In this document: in pieces, positions 17,264-26,776 of the stretch
Layout: each line of letters begins with the position of its first letter
How positions within the stretch are numbered: the first letter of the stretch is position 1
Origin: Anaerohabitans sp964387285
GTDB lineage: Bacteria; Zhuqueibacterota; Zhuqueibacteria; Residuimicrobiales; Residuimicrobiaceae
NCBI GenBank assembly: GCA_964387285.1
Contig: CAYLWO010000018.1
Coordinates: forward strand, 1 to 64,000
DNA length: 64,000 bases
Direction: 5' to 3'
Position numbers and translations under genes: made by a program
The notes under the pieces: model-generated
Seen by the model: the letters and a program-made list of their open reading frames with translations, nothing else
The model's database searches: none
What the model was told of the DNA's origin: nothing

Positions 17264-19036
17264 TCAGTGCGTATGTACCGGTTTGCGAATCATATCATGC
17301 AACGCCGGCAAGCGATTATCCGGCGAGATGGCCAGAGTCGCTTTCTTTGTCTTCCCTGGATCGACACGGGTAAATCCGATCAAGGTATTGCGCTGAAAAT
17401 CGCGCACCTCGCAATACAAAAACAACTTTTTCTTCGGCAAGCCGGCACGCGGAATCTGTACGGTGAATTGCGTAGCGTGATCTATGGTGGTCTGCCAATA
17501 GGGTTTACTGTTGTCGCAGGGATAATCTGTGGAAACCAGATAGAGCGTTATGTAAGGCGGACGTCGATAAAAAGTTCCTACCCAGCGATCGTCAAAAAAT
17601 ATCCTGCCGCTCAAATTAATCTCTACAGTCCAGAGTGTCGGATCGTTGGCATGGCCGTGAAAAGGCATTCGCTCCAGCGTTGATTTCATGTCTATAAATA
17701 ACGGATCCGGATCATCCCAGCGCAGACCGCCATCCAGACTGGTAAACGTGCGGGTTTCATTGACCAGGCGCAGTTCATCAGTGCCATCTCCTTTTTCTAT
17801 CAGCATACAGGGTTCTGGTAAAAGCCAGTTGATGGGCAGCCAGTTTTCCAGCGGATTGAGCGCTCGCCTAAAGATCAATGGCTTTTGATCTGCCAGTGCA
17901 AACCTGTACAGTCCATCGTGCAGCGGCAAATCGACAGTTGGCAATATGGCTACTGTCGGCATGCCCTTGCTGCAGAAGCGCCAGGTCTCGCCTCCATTCG
18001 TTGATTTGTACACGCCGACATTAGTTCCAGCATACACCATATTCTCATCGATCGGATCTACCGCAAATGCTCGGGCAAATGGACAGGTCAATGATTTGCC
18101 CATTTCGCGCCAGGAAAGGCCGCCATCTGTGCTTTTCCAGTTGGAATTATCGCCGCCTGTGTAAAGCACGTTACTGTTGGAAGGCGCAGCGGCGAGCCCG
18201 GAAACCAGAACGGCGCCATAATAGGGCGTACGACGCTGCGGTATCATGCCATGACTCATGCTCACCCAGCTAAAGCCGGCATTATAGCTTTTAAAAAATC
18301 CCTGATGATGCGTGCCGACCATGATGATGTTCGGATATGAAGGATGAAAGAGAATCGGATCCACCCGACGTATGATGCCGCCGAGGGAAAGATGCTGCCA
18401 GGTATCGCCGCCGTCATCGCTGCGGTGATAGCCTCCCTCCCAGCGGGCGCCGATAAAAATGGTCTGCGGCTGATGCGGATCGATTGCAATTTTCTGAAAG
18501 CGGGTGTATTTCCAGGTAATACCGTTTTTGTGGACGCTGTTCCATTTTTTTATAAATGCCGGATAATTGAAAACATGCTCCCATGCTGCGCTTTGTATGT
18601 TCTTGCAACGGTAAACACCGTTTTCCGCTAATACCAGCAAACGATCAGGATTTCGAGGATCTAGTGCAATGTCACAAACCGAGAGCGTATCAGGAGCGAT
18701 GCTTTGCCAGTGGCTGCCGCGATCAACCGACATCCAGACGCCGCCCTGATCTCCTGCGGCGAACACGCGCTGAGGATTGCGGGGATCGATCTCAATCACC
18801 TGAGCGATTTTTATCCGTTTTAGCGTATCAATGAATTGCCAATTTTCTCCCGCATCATCGGAGAGATAAAAACCGTCGCCCATAGCCGCTGCATAAATCC
18901 GTTGTGGAGTTTGTGGATCGATGGCCAGGCTTTGTATGTATGCGGTGGTGGGTTTATCATCTCGCGATGGTTGTGCGCAGGCAATTGATGCCAGGCTTGA
19001 CATGATCAGTAACATCATGAATCGTTTCATCGGCAT
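17264..19036 (-). CDS. exported BNR/Ycf48-like beta-propeller protein
   Basis: 590 aa. A signal peptide (MKRFMMLLIMSSLASIACAQ) is followed by a beta-propeller with repeated Asp-box-type loops: YLSDDAGENW, WMSVDRGSHW, HRSDDGGDTW, FKSYNAGFSW, WKSTDGGLSW and YKSTNGGETW at roughly 45-residue spacing from about 55 to 345. The last ~200 residues form a separate beta-rich region. Asp-box propellers occur in sialidases, photosystem II assembly factors and scaffold proteins; no catalytic sialidase Arg triad is evident, so this is probably a binding or scaffold protein. Cys 20 could be a lipidation site, but its -3 residue is Ser, so ordinary cleavage is likelier. AAGGA lies 8 nt before the first ATG. 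Confidence 0.8.
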   Translation of the reverse strand: MPMKRFMMLLIMSSLASIACAQPSRDDKPTTAYIQSLAIDPQTPQRIYAAAMGDGFYLSDDAGENWQFIDTLKRIKIAQVIEIDPRNPQRVFAAGDQGGVWMSVDRGSHWQSIAPDTLSVCDIALDPRNPDRLLVLAENGVYRCKNIQSAAWEHVFNYPAFIKKWNSVHKNGITWKYTRFQKIAIDPHQPQTIFIGARWEGGYHRSDDGGDTWQHLSLGGIIRRVDPILFHPSYPNIIMVGTHHQGFFKSYNAGFSWVSMSHGMIPQRRTPYYGAVLVSGLAAAPSNSNVLYTGGDNSNWKSTDGGLSWREMGKSLTCPFARAFAVDPIDENMVYAGTNVGVYKSTNGGETWRFCSKGMPTVAILPTVDLPLHDGLYRFALADQKPLIFRRALNPLENWLPINWLLPEPCMLIEKGDGTDELRLVNETRTFTSLDGGLRWDDPDPLFIDMKSTLERMPFHGHANDPTLWTVEINLSGRIFFDDRWVGTFYRRPPYITLYLVSTDYPCDNSKPYWQTTIDHATQFTVQIPRAGLPKKKLFLYCEVRDFQRNTLIGFTRVDPGKTKKATLAISPDNRLPALHDMIRKPVHTH

Positions 19037-19459
19037 GTGTAATCCTTATTGTTAAAGCAACCCCCAAAAAAACGATAATAAAATCCGAGTCCAACCAGTT
19101 GAATTTTGCCGTCAACAGAAATGTTGTCGTTTATAAAGATATGCATTGCAGGGAGAGTTCCAAGTCAATTTTCTGTAAAATCATTGCTGGATATGCAATA
19201 TCGTGGCAACAGATTAGATTTAGAATTACGGTTGATTTTGTGTCACGTGCACCGGGAACAAGCGGCGAACAAATGCTTCAGCGGCGTTGAGTGATCGCGA
19301 TCAGGCAGCGCTCAAAGCACAGTTCGTTAAAATGCGTGAATGTTCGTCAGCGCTGTTGGCATGCAGGCATGATGCCTTTCATTATGGTTCCGCCCGGGGA
19401 AAGGATTCTCCGGGCGATCGGAAAAGTACCAGTGGAAAAACCATGTTGAATCTTTAGGA
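19037..19459. other. intergenic stretch with one GC-rich hairpin
   Basis: No coding frame is supported. CGCCCGGGGA (19391-19400) pairs with TCTCCGGGCG (19407-19416) with one G-T wobble, 44 nt beyond the GH38-like gene stop. It lacks a T tail on that strand, so it is a weak terminator candidate at best. Confidence 0.5.
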
Positions 19460-21988
19460 TTAAAAGATAATTTCAAATGTGGCTATTTCCCATGGCCGAA
19501 AACGATATCTCCAGCCATGGCTTTGCAGACTGATGCGGCCATCCATAACATGAGCCAGTAAATCCACCAACCTGACCGATGCCGGTTTGTCAGCACAATA
19601 AAATAAAGTCTCTTGTGCTTCGGAGGAGGCATTTACCGTTCTCAGCAAAACGTTTTTACTGTTTGCTCCCGGCATGGCGTGAAAAATAACAACCTCCTGG
19701 TTATCTGTGGAAATATTGAATTTTTTACGTTTGGGCAAAACGACAGGCAAGGCCATCAAACTACGGTGAAAGCTTTCGGCCAGTCGTATCGAGTCAGCCG
19801 GGGTAATTTTTCTGGCCGCATAAAAACGAAATCCCCAGTTCGTCACACCGTTAAAAGAAAAATCCAGCACTTTGCAATCGAATAAACCGTTCTCCCGGTC
19901 GCCAAGGTTGCGGAACAGGGTGTTTTGCGACGGACACCATAATATATCTCGATCCGCCAGTTCAAACCGGATATATCTTGAGCAATAAAAAGTTTTTGCC
20001 TCGCGCTTTTCTTCGGCATAAGGGGAATCAGCATAAATCGCGACCGGAGCTCCGGGCAAGCGTAATTGAAAATTCCATGTTTCATCAGGTCGCGGTCCGA
20101 CTTGCAGACGGATGATGCTTTCCAATCGGAATTGCAACTCGACAAAATCAATCCCAGCATGGCCGGTCATCATCATGGTGCGCAAGCATAAAGCCGGTTC
20201 TGTCACATCTTTGATGGTCATCAGGTCTTTTTTACAGACCACGGTATCGCATGCTTCGCTGGTCACGCGCTTTTCGATACAGACCGGCGCTTGCTGCAAA
20301 GATTCATACTTTTTGTCGACATTTGTATTCGGATGGTCATAGAAAAACAGGCCAATCTGCTTCCAGGTTCCGGAGAGCGGGCCAAACGCGACATCTTTAA
20401 AGCCATTGCCTTTTGTCTGCCAGGTTTGACCATTGTCGGGCGTAAACCATTTTTCAACACCTCCAGACGTGACCGGATGACTGCTTTCTGCCAGTTCCAT
20501 TTCCATGCTGCCGAAAGCAGGCAACGACACCAGCTGCGGACTTGACAACAGCCTGCCGCTATCACTGCGAAAAATCGGCGCCAGCGATGCGGATGCGAAT
20601 TTTTCATCGGACAGGGTATAGCTCTGACCATGTTCTGCAAATTCATCAATTTCCAAAAGCACCGGTGATGTCACCGGCCAGGGACAGGGATTAAAAAGCA
20701 CAAACCGGCCCGGCCTGATGGGCGCATGCAAGCCAATATCCTTCTGCAAATGATCGCGAATGATTCGACCTTGTTTGAATGTCAGTTCACTTTGGTAGGT
20801 TTTCAGGTCATCGATATAGAAAAGAATAGATCCGGCCAGATACGCATCATGATTCTGCGAGATAAGCAAACGCGGCCAGCTGTCCGCGATCGCGTCAGCC
20901 AACTTTTTCTGCAATTTCTTTTCTCTAATCAGCGTACACAAGCTCTCGGCGGCAAGCAGCAGGCTCTCGAGTTGATTACACTCGCGCGCCTGCCGTTCGT
21001 TTTCATATCCCCAGCCGCCCTGGAAAAAATTATTATCGTAATTCGACTGGTCCATCCTGAACCGTGTGGTCACCGGCTGGCTGCGCGACTGGGCCCATTG
21101 CATATACTCGGTCAGGGTCATTTGTTTAAAACCTTTTTCCTCTGCCCAGGCAATGGCCTCTTTATATGGAGCCACCGAAGCGCCCCAGTCCATGCCCGGA
21201 ACCCACAATTCCAGCCATTGAAAGAGCAAGGGCGAGCGGAAATCCTGCATTTTTTCCATGGCAACGGCATAAGGTTCAGCCGACCATTGCTTGTAACAGC
21301 CGATCAGGCCGGGATGGTTGGGCACGGTCAGAATTTCTGTTCCGTCAGGACCTTGCCACCAGATCAAATCGGCAACGGGTCCGTCCGGCGTGCCTGAATT
21401 TTGAAACTGCAAAGAGGCATATTTGAATCCTGCGAGTTTAAGCATTTGCGGCATTTGGGAAAAAAAGGACTGTTCTTCCACCAGGTAGGTAGTAATATTG
21501 TGGCCAGTGTATTTTTTAGCCGTCTCTTGTCCCATTGACAATTGACGCAGGGCCGATTCCCAGCCAAAGATCTGAGATTCCGCCTGACCAAAGGTGCCGC
21601 CCACCAGTTCCAGTCTGCCTGAATTCAGGGTTTCGATCACGGTTTTCAGATACTGCGGATCTTCTTTTTCAAGAGCGACGAGGAAGAACATGTCCAGGTC
21701 ATGGCAGAAACGATTCCGATCACTTTCCATGAGCCAGCGCCGGCTTTGCTCTATATTAAATATTGTGCTGAAACACGAGTTGTACCAGCGATTATGGAGC
21801 AGACCTTTGCCAAAGGTTCCACCAATGGCACATTCGGTCCAATGGTTGCATAAAACGATGGCGCCTTTGATTTCCTGGTCTTGCGGCATTGCTTCCCCTG
21901 CAATGATCTGATCGTTTTCAGCGTTAAAAATTAAACCCATGGCCACACCAGTACCGGTCATGGCCAAGAAGTCGCGTCGATTCATCAT
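19460..21988 (-). CDS. Tat-exported GH38-like (alpha-mannosidase-fold) protein with altered catalytic residues
   Basis: About 842 aa. A twin-arginine leader (NRRDFLAMTGTGVAMG) is followed by a GH38-like N-terminal domain. Landmarks are LVGGTFGQAESQIFGWESALRQLSMGQ (128-153), YLVEEQSFFSQMPQMLKLAGFKYASLQF (168-195) and a following WWQGPDGTEI. The C-terminal half is beta-rich, as in family 38. Compared with the family pattern, the nucleophile position in WxxDPFGHS aligns with Glu171, and the zinc-binding HxD motif near the N-terminus reads NHWTE. The enzyme may therefore have a changed mechanism or be a non-catalytic relative. I chose ATG 21988 because AAGGG precedes it and it opens the Tat signal. 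It begins 7 nt after the preceding lipoprotein gene and is in the same operon. Confidence 0.75.
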   Translation of the reverse strand: MMNRRDFLAMTGTGVAMGLIFNAENDQIIAGEAMPQDQEIKGAIVLCNHWTECAIGGTFGKGLLHNRWYNSCFSTIFNIEQSRRWLMESDRNRFCHDLDMFFLVALEKEDPQYLKTVIETLNSGRLELVGGTFGQAESQIFGWESALRQLSMGQETAKKYTGHNITTYLVEEQSFFSQMPQMLKLAGFKYASLQFQNSGTPDGPVADLIWWQGPDGTEILTVPNHPGLIGCYKQWSAEPYAVAMEKMQDFRSPLLFQWLELWVPGMDWGASVAPYKEAIAWAEEKGFKQMTLTEYMQWAQSRSQPVTTRFRMDQSNYDNNFFQGGWGYENERQARECNQLESLLLAAESLCTLIREKKLQKKLADAIADSWPRLLISQNHDAYLAGSILFYIDDLKTYQSELTFKQGRIIRDHLQKDIGLHAPIRPGRFVLFNPCPWPVTSPVLLEIDEFAEHGQSYTLSDEKFASASLAPIFRSDSGRLLSSPQLVSLPAFGSMEMELAESSHPVTSGGVEKWFTPDNGQTWQTKGNGFKDVAFGPLSGTWKQIGLFFYDHPNTNVDKKYESLQQAPVCIEKRVTSEACDTVVCKKDLMTIKDVTEPALCLRTMMMTGHAGIDFVELQFRLESIIRLQVGPRPDETWNFQLRLPGAPVAIYADSPYAEEKREAKTFYCSRYIRFELADRDILWCPSQNTLFRNLGDRENGLFDCKVLDFSFNGVTNWGFRFYAARKITPADSIRLAESFHRSLMALPVVLPKRKKFNISTDNQEVVIFHAMPGANSKNVLLRTVNASSEAQETLFYCADKPASVRLVDLLAHVMDGRISLQSHGWRYRFRPWEIATFEIIF

Positions 21989-21995
21989 TGATCCC

Positions 21996-22766
21996 TTATA
22001 TCCTATGTAGATTTCTACACCAGAATATCCAGCTATAGTCTGCGGATGTAAACGTTCCGCTAAAAACCAACTCCTTGTTCCACTCATGGATTATTATTTT
22101 GCACCTGCTGCCAATCTTAATATGTACGGGTTCAGCCAGGCACTCGTTTCTATCATATGATGCATATAAAAAGGTCGGTAAAACGTCGCTACCGTTATCC
22201 AGGAATGCCAAGGTGGTAACATAACCGCATTCATCATGACAGGATAGCGATTGGAAAAGCAACACGGTATCCTGGCTTGTCCGCGCAGACCATTTCCGAA
22301 TTGCGAAACCGTCATATTTCCACGAATCGGTCTCTGTTATTTTTGCATGGTCATTCCATTTGATACAAGGAGCGGTTCCGCAATCGTTCGCGGTATATCG
22401 GATTTGATTGCTGACCAATACCGTATCCACCGAAGGAGCGGCATGCAGACGACAATAAAAAACAAAATTTCCCACCCCATTGCCGCCCGGGATCCATGGA
22501 ACAATAAGCGTCACGCTGCTGTCGCCCTGTTGCGAAAACGCGATATTCTTTTGGTTAAAAGTTACATCATATATTTTAATGGAAGGCAAATTGAAAAACT
22601 GGGCGGTAATTTTTTGGCCGATTTCAACATCTATCTCGCTGATGCGCACTAGACCAGGTTCGTCTATTTTTGTTTCGTTATTAAAGACCGTTTTCGTTCT
22701 ATCGCAGTTCATCAGCAGAAGAAGAAAAGGAATAAAAACCGAAATATTTTTTACTGTTTTTTTCAT
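21996..22766 (-). CDS. lipoprotein of unknown function with beta-sandwich-like region
   Basis: 256 aa. Leader MKKTVKNISVFIPFLLLLMNC ends in lipobox LMNC. The next ~100 residues resemble an IPT/TIG-like or other immunoglobulin-type sandwich (VRISEIDVEIGQKITAQFFNLPSIKIYDVTF). The C-terminal half is cysteine-bearing (NDCGTAPC, SCHDECG, CRNLH) and not recognised. GGAG lies 5 nt before ATG, immediately next to the hairpin at 22778-22808, which could limit ribosome access. It is 7 nt from the GH38-like gene and probably works with it at the cell surface. Confidence 0.7.
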   Translation of the reverse strand: MKKTVKNISVFIPFLLLLMNCDRTKTVFNNETKIDEPGLVRISEIDVEIGQKITAQFFNLPSIKIYDVTFNQKNIAFSQQGDSSVTLIVPWIPGGNGVGNFVFYCRLHAAPSVDTVLVSNQIRYTANDCGTAPCIKWNDHAKITETDSWKYDGFAIRKWSARTSQDTVLLFQSLSCHDECGYVTTLAFLDNGSDVLPTFLYASYDRNECLAEPVHIKIGSRCKIIIHEWNKELVFSGTFTSADYSWIFWCRNLHRI

Positions 22767-22777
22767 AGCATCTCCGA

Positions 22778-22808
22778 GACCTCACAGGTTTTTGAAACCT
22801 GTGAGGTC
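22778..22808. repeat. perfect 14-bp palindrome (GACCTCACAGG type) next to a ribosome-binding site
   Basis: GACCTCACAGGTTT (22778-22791) pairs with AAACCTGTGAGGTC (22795-22808) around a TTG loop. The sequence matches a dispersed palindrome that is frequent in Bacteroidota-related genomes (recollection). It ends 11 nt before the lipoprotein ATG, and on the minus strand the Shine-Dalgarno GGAG follows it at once. Confidence 0.75.
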
Positions 22809-22935
22809 TGTTCTTGACCATGGCTTTTTCTCTGATATAAAAAACAGCCTAACGCTGCTCAACGCACTCTACGAATAACCGGATTTTTGGTCGCACGGCT
22901 CATGGAAATTCGCTGAACTGAATCAACTCCTCCTG

Positions 22936-24765
22936 TTACTTCAACAGCGTCATCTGGCGCGTCATGGTGGTTCCAGCTGCCGTTAACCGGCACAGATAAA
23001 CACCTGATGCAACCGGGCGATGGTTATTATCACGTCCGTCCCAGCGAACCTCTTGATTGCCGCTCAACAGACGATCATCGATCAGCGTGCGCACTTGTCG
23101 TCCCAAAATATCCAGCACCTGCACTGTAACCCTTTCCAATCCGGGCAATGAAAACGGAATGGTGGTTTGCGCGTTGAAAGGATTGGGATAGTTCCCTTTT
23201 AAACACATCGTCTCCGGCATCACAACTCTGGATACGACGCCGGTGGTGCTTCCTTCCGTGATGTCGAGAATCTGGTTTACCGCTACATTGACGAATCGAT
23301 CCACGGTACCGCTCGGCCAACGAATGATGACCGAGTCCACAACCGTATCCTGTCCAAAGCCAAAATGCTGCGTAAACGGGGTTGCACAGTTATAGCCGTG
23401 GCCGCTGTGCACCTCGCGAATCTGCAGCGGGTGAGCGGCAGACACGCAGCGGATGCGCGTACCGATGGCCGAACGATTGCATTTGACGCCGGTCAGACGA
23501 AACTGCAGCCAATTGTTGTTATTGCCGATCAGATTTTCAAAGAGCAGATCCATGCCTCCGCCCAGGGCAGGCGGGATTTTTGATGGTCCGACTACAATGT
23601 ACAGATCCAAATCGCCGTCATGATCCACATCACCGAATGCCGCGTTAAAGTGCTGCTGGCCCTGGTCCGCAAGTTCTGTACCCTGGCCAATTTCGACAAA
23701 ACCGGCCGCGCCGTCGTTACGATACAGACGATTTTCTGATACGGCGTTAAAGTCGCCGCCCTGTGAAGTGGTAACCAGGTCAAGATCGCCGTCATTATCA
23801 TAGTCGCCCCAAACGGCAGTTACATCTTTGTCCAATGCCCATCCGCTGGCATCACGGTTGGCGACATTCAGTTCCTTGGCTACATTGGGCCAAACGACAT
23901 TGTCGCCGTCATTGCGATAAAGCCGGTTCATCTTTTCATCATCACAGTTGTAGAGGTCCAGACGGCCGTCGTTATTATAATCGCCCCAACTGCCGCTGCG
24001 CGAATGGCCGACCAGGCCCACGGCGCTGGTTTTGGTAATATTGGTCACATCGGTAAACGTGTTGCCATCATTGCGGAAAAGCACATCGCCGCTGCGCGCG
24101 CCGGCGACGAAAAAATCCTGATCACCGTCATTATCGTAATCAGCCCATGCCGCGCCAAGCCAGCCGCTGAGCTTATTCACGTTCATTTGATCAGCGACAT
24201 TTGTAAATCCTTTTCCTCCCTCGTTTCGCCACAACCACATGCCGGAGCCCACACCCTCTGTCAGGTGACTCCCAACCAGTATATCCACCCAGGTGTCGTT
24301 GTTATAATCAGCGAGGGCACAGGCGAGAGTAAATTTTGTCGCCGGATAGGATATGCCCATACTGGCTGCCATTTCCACAAACCTGCCGTTACCCTGGTTG
24401 TGAAAAAAAAGATCAGGCCCATTAATTTGCATAGTCGCATAACCGTCAATAAAGCCGTCATTGTCAAAATCTGCAAATCGGCATTCAGCACCTATCGCAG
24501 CTGTGGTGTCGAATGTAAAGGGCTGCAAAAGTCCGTCGATGACGCCATTATTGAGCAGAATGTTGGCGCCGGGGAAAAGATCGAGCCATCCGTCATTATT
24601 GATATCTACCATGCCGCCGGCGTCCGTGCTGATGGCTGATGGATCGACATTGAGATCCAGGCCCACAGAACGGAAAATTGGGGATTCCTGCGAATATAAA
24701 GCATGAGAACCCAACAAAACAAACAGAGCAACGCAAATAACAATCCGATGAGTTACGTAGGACAT
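22936..24765 (-). CDS. FG-GAP/VCBS repeat protein with ASPIC-UnbV domain and T9SS tail (tandem paralogue 1)
   Basis: 609 aa, third in transcription order of a three-gene tandem family. Signal peptide to about residue 26, then FG-GAP/VCBS repeats with Asp-rich calcium loops: DINNDGWLD, DFDNDGFIDG, DYNNDTWVD, DYDNDGDQD, DYNNDGRLD, DYDNDGDLD and DVDHDGDLD. An ASPIC/UnbV domain follows (RSAIGTRIRCV...HPLQIREV, then FGFGQDTVVDSVIIRWPSG), and the protein ends in a T9SS type A domain (GNYPNPFNAQTTIPFSL...MTRQMTLLK). It is predicted to form an integrin-like propeller on or outside the cell. Shares NCDDEKMNRLYRNDGD with paralogue 3 only. GGAGG is 6 nt before ATG. Confidence 0.9.
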   Translation of the reverse strand: MSYVTHRIVICVALFVLLGSHALYSQESPIFRSVGLDLNVDPSAISTDAGGMVDINNDGWLDLFPGANILLNNGVIDGLLQPFTFDTTAAIGAECRFADFDNDGFIDGYATMQINGPDLFFHNQGNGRFVEMAASMGISYPATKFTLACALADYNNDTWVDILVGSHLTEGVGSGMWLWRNEGGKGFTNVADQMNVNKLSGWLGAAWADYDNDGDQDFFVAGARSGDVLFRNDGNTFTDVTNITKTSAVGLVGHSRSGSWGDYNNDGRLDLYNCDDEKMNRLYRNDGDNVVWPNVAKELNVANRDASGWALDKDVTAVWGDYDNDGDLDLVTTSQGGDFNAVSENRLYRNDGAAGFVEIGQGTELADQGQQHFNAAFGDVDHDGDLDLYIVVGPSKIPPALGGGMDLLFENLIGNNNNWLQFRLTGVKCNRSAIGTRIRCVSAAHPLQIREVHSGHGYNCATPFTQHFGFGQDTVVDSVIIRWPSGTVDRFVNVAVNQILDITEGSTTGVVSRVVMPETMCLKGNYPNPFNAQTTIPFSLPGLERVTVQVLDILGRQVRTLIDDRLLSGNQEVRWDGRDNNHRPVASGVYLCRLTAAGTTMTRQMTLLK

Positions 24766-24836
24766 GGTTGACCTCCAATTGTCAAAGGTTCATAACGCAA
24801 ACACATTCATGACTTTTTGTATTTCGACCTATTCGA

Positions 24837-26681
24837 TCATTTCAGCAACGTCATTTGTCGCGTCATAACGGTCCCTGCCACGGTAAGCCGGCACAAGTAC
24901 GTACCTGAGGCGACCGGGCATTGTGCATTATCGCGTCCATCCCAGCGAACCTCCTGATTACCGCTTAACAGACGATTTTCAACGAGCGTACGCACCTCTC
25001 GCCCTAAAACATCCAGCACTTGCAGACTGACCGTTTCCAATTTTTCCAGAGAAAAGCGAATGATGGTTTGCGAATTAAAGGGATTGGGGTAATTGCCATG
25101 CAGACTCGAGGACTGCGGCATGACCACGCGAGAAGCAACGCCGCTTGCACTGCCTTCGGTAACATCAAGAATCTGGTTTACCGGGACGTTTACGAATCGG
25201 TCCTTCACGCCGCTTGGCCAGCGAATGATCAATGAATCGACAACTGTATCCTGGCCAAAACCAAAGTGCTGCGTCAGCGGATTCATGCTGTTGTAACCGT
25301 TGCCGCTTTGCACCTCGCGAATTTGCAGCGGATGATTGGCAGATACGCAACGAATGCGCGCGCCGATGGCCGAACGATTGCTTTTGACGCCCGTCAAGCG
25401 CAACTCTAACCAGTTATTCTGATTGCCGACCAGATTCTCGAAAAGCAGATCCATACCGCCGCCCAGAGGCGTAGGAATCTGCGTTGGTCCTGTTTCAATA
25501 TACAGTTCCAGATCGCCGTCGTTATCTACGTCGCCCATGGCGCCTGCATAGTGTGTTTGACCCTGGTCGGGAATCTCGGTGCCGTATCCGATCTCGACAA
25601 AACCTGCGGCGCCGTCGTTGCGATACAGCCGATTTTCCGATGAAGCATTAAACAGGCCGTACATAGAGGTCACCAGCAGATCCAGATCGCCGTCATTGTC
25701 AATGTCTCCCCATACGGCCGTTGCGGATCTGTCCTTCACTTTGCCGGTGAGGTCCCGATTACAGACATGCAAGTCCTTGGCTACTTCGGGCCAGGCCAAG
25801 CTGTCGCCGTCATTGCGATGCAACCGATTGTCCTGTTCATTGTCACAAACATAAAGATCGAGACGGCCGTCATTATTATAGTCCCCCCAACTGCCGCTGC
25901 GCGAACTGCCCAGGCCGAGACCGGCTGTTTTGGTGACGCCGGTAACGCTGACAAATTTGTCGCCGTCATTGCGGTAAATTCTATCACCTCCGGCTGCGCC
26001 GGCGAGGAAAAAATCCTGGTCGCCGTCATTGTCAATGTCAGCCCAGACCATGCCCAGCCATTCACCGGCAACGTTCACATTCATCTGTTTGGCAACATTG
26101 ACAAAGTGCGCTCCGCCCTCATTCTTCCATAACCATATGCCGGCGCCAGGGCCGGCTTGCATGTTATTGCCGACCAGAATGTCCACCCAGCCGTCATTGT
26201 TATAATCCGCACAACCGCAGGCCAGAGAAAATTTGTCCGGAGGAAAGGTCATGCCCACTTTGCTCGTCACATCGACGAAGACGCCGTTGCCCAAATTTCG
26301 CCAAAGGATGTCGTAGGCTTGCGTTTGCCAGGTAGAATATGCATCGATCAGGCCGTCATTGTCGAAATCGGCAAATCGGCACTCTGCCCCAATTTTTGAC
26401 GTATCTAAATGAGTATAGGGCTGCAGACTCCCATTGACCACGCCGTTGCTCAGCTGAATATGATTACCAGGAAAAATGTCAAGCCAACCATCGTTATTGA
26501 CATCAATCAGACCAACCGCATCGCTGTTAACCGCTTTGGGATCCACATTCAGATCGAGTCCGACAGAGCGAAACATTTGCGTTCCTTGTGAAAAGGCCGG
26601 ATGAGAAGCGGTGCAAACAAAAAGCAGAACCGCTGCAAACAAAGTGATGCTGAAATTTGATCGATGAGTAAAAAGATGCAT
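24837..26681 (-). CDS. FG-GAP/VCBS repeat protein with ASPIC-UnbV domain and T9SS tail (tandem paralogue 2)
   Basis: 614 aa, middle member of the tandem family with the same order: signal peptide (~32 residues), seven or more DxDxDG loops (DVNNDGWLD, DFDNDGLID, DIDNDGDQD, DNDGDLELY and others), ASPIC/UnbV (RSAIGARIRCVSANHPLQIREV) and T9SS tail (GNYPNPFNSQTIIRFSL). In the C-terminal third it agrees best with paralogue 3 (SGVKDRFVNVPVNQIL, SASGVASRVVMP), whereas in the middle it diverges from both (LYVCDNEQDNRLHRNDGD). AGGAGG lies 6 nt before ATG. Separated by 71 and 95 nt from its sister genes, so co-transcription is likely. Confidence 0.9.
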   Translation of the reverse strand: MHLFTHRSNFSITLFAAVLLFVCTASHPAFSQGTQMFRSVGLDLNVDPKAVNSDAVGLIDVNNDGWLDIFPGNHIQLSNGVVNGSLQPYTHLDTSKIGAECRFADFDNDGLIDAYSTWQTQAYDILWRNLGNGVFVDVTSKVGMTFPPDKFSLACGCADYNNDGWVDILVGNNMQAGPGAGIWLWKNEGGAHFVNVAKQMNVNVAGEWLGMVWADIDNDGDQDFFLAGAAGGDRIYRNDGDKFVSVTGVTKTAGLGLGSSRSGSWGDYNNDGRLDLYVCDNEQDNRLHRNDGDSLAWPEVAKDLHVCNRDLTGKVKDRSATAVWGDIDNDGDLDLLVTSMYGLFNASSENRLYRNDGAAGFVEIGYGTEIPDQGQTHYAGAMGDVDNDGDLELYIETGPTQIPTPLGGGMDLLFENLVGNQNNWLELRLTGVKSNRSAIGARIRCVSANHPLQIREVQSGNGYNSMNPLTQHFGFGQDTVVDSLIIRWPSGVKDRFVNVPVNQILDVTEGSASGVASRVVMPQSSSLHGNYPNPFNSQTIIRFSLEKLETVSLQVLDVLGREVRTLVENRLLSGNQEVRWDGRDNAQCPVASGTYLCRLTVAGTVMTRQMTLLK

Positions 26682-26776
26682 TACAGTCCTCCTATTGATT
26701 AGGGTTGCTAATAAGAACCGATTAGTCTGTGAACAGGCGAATCTCCGGAATGGACATGGAATTCATTTCTCACAAC

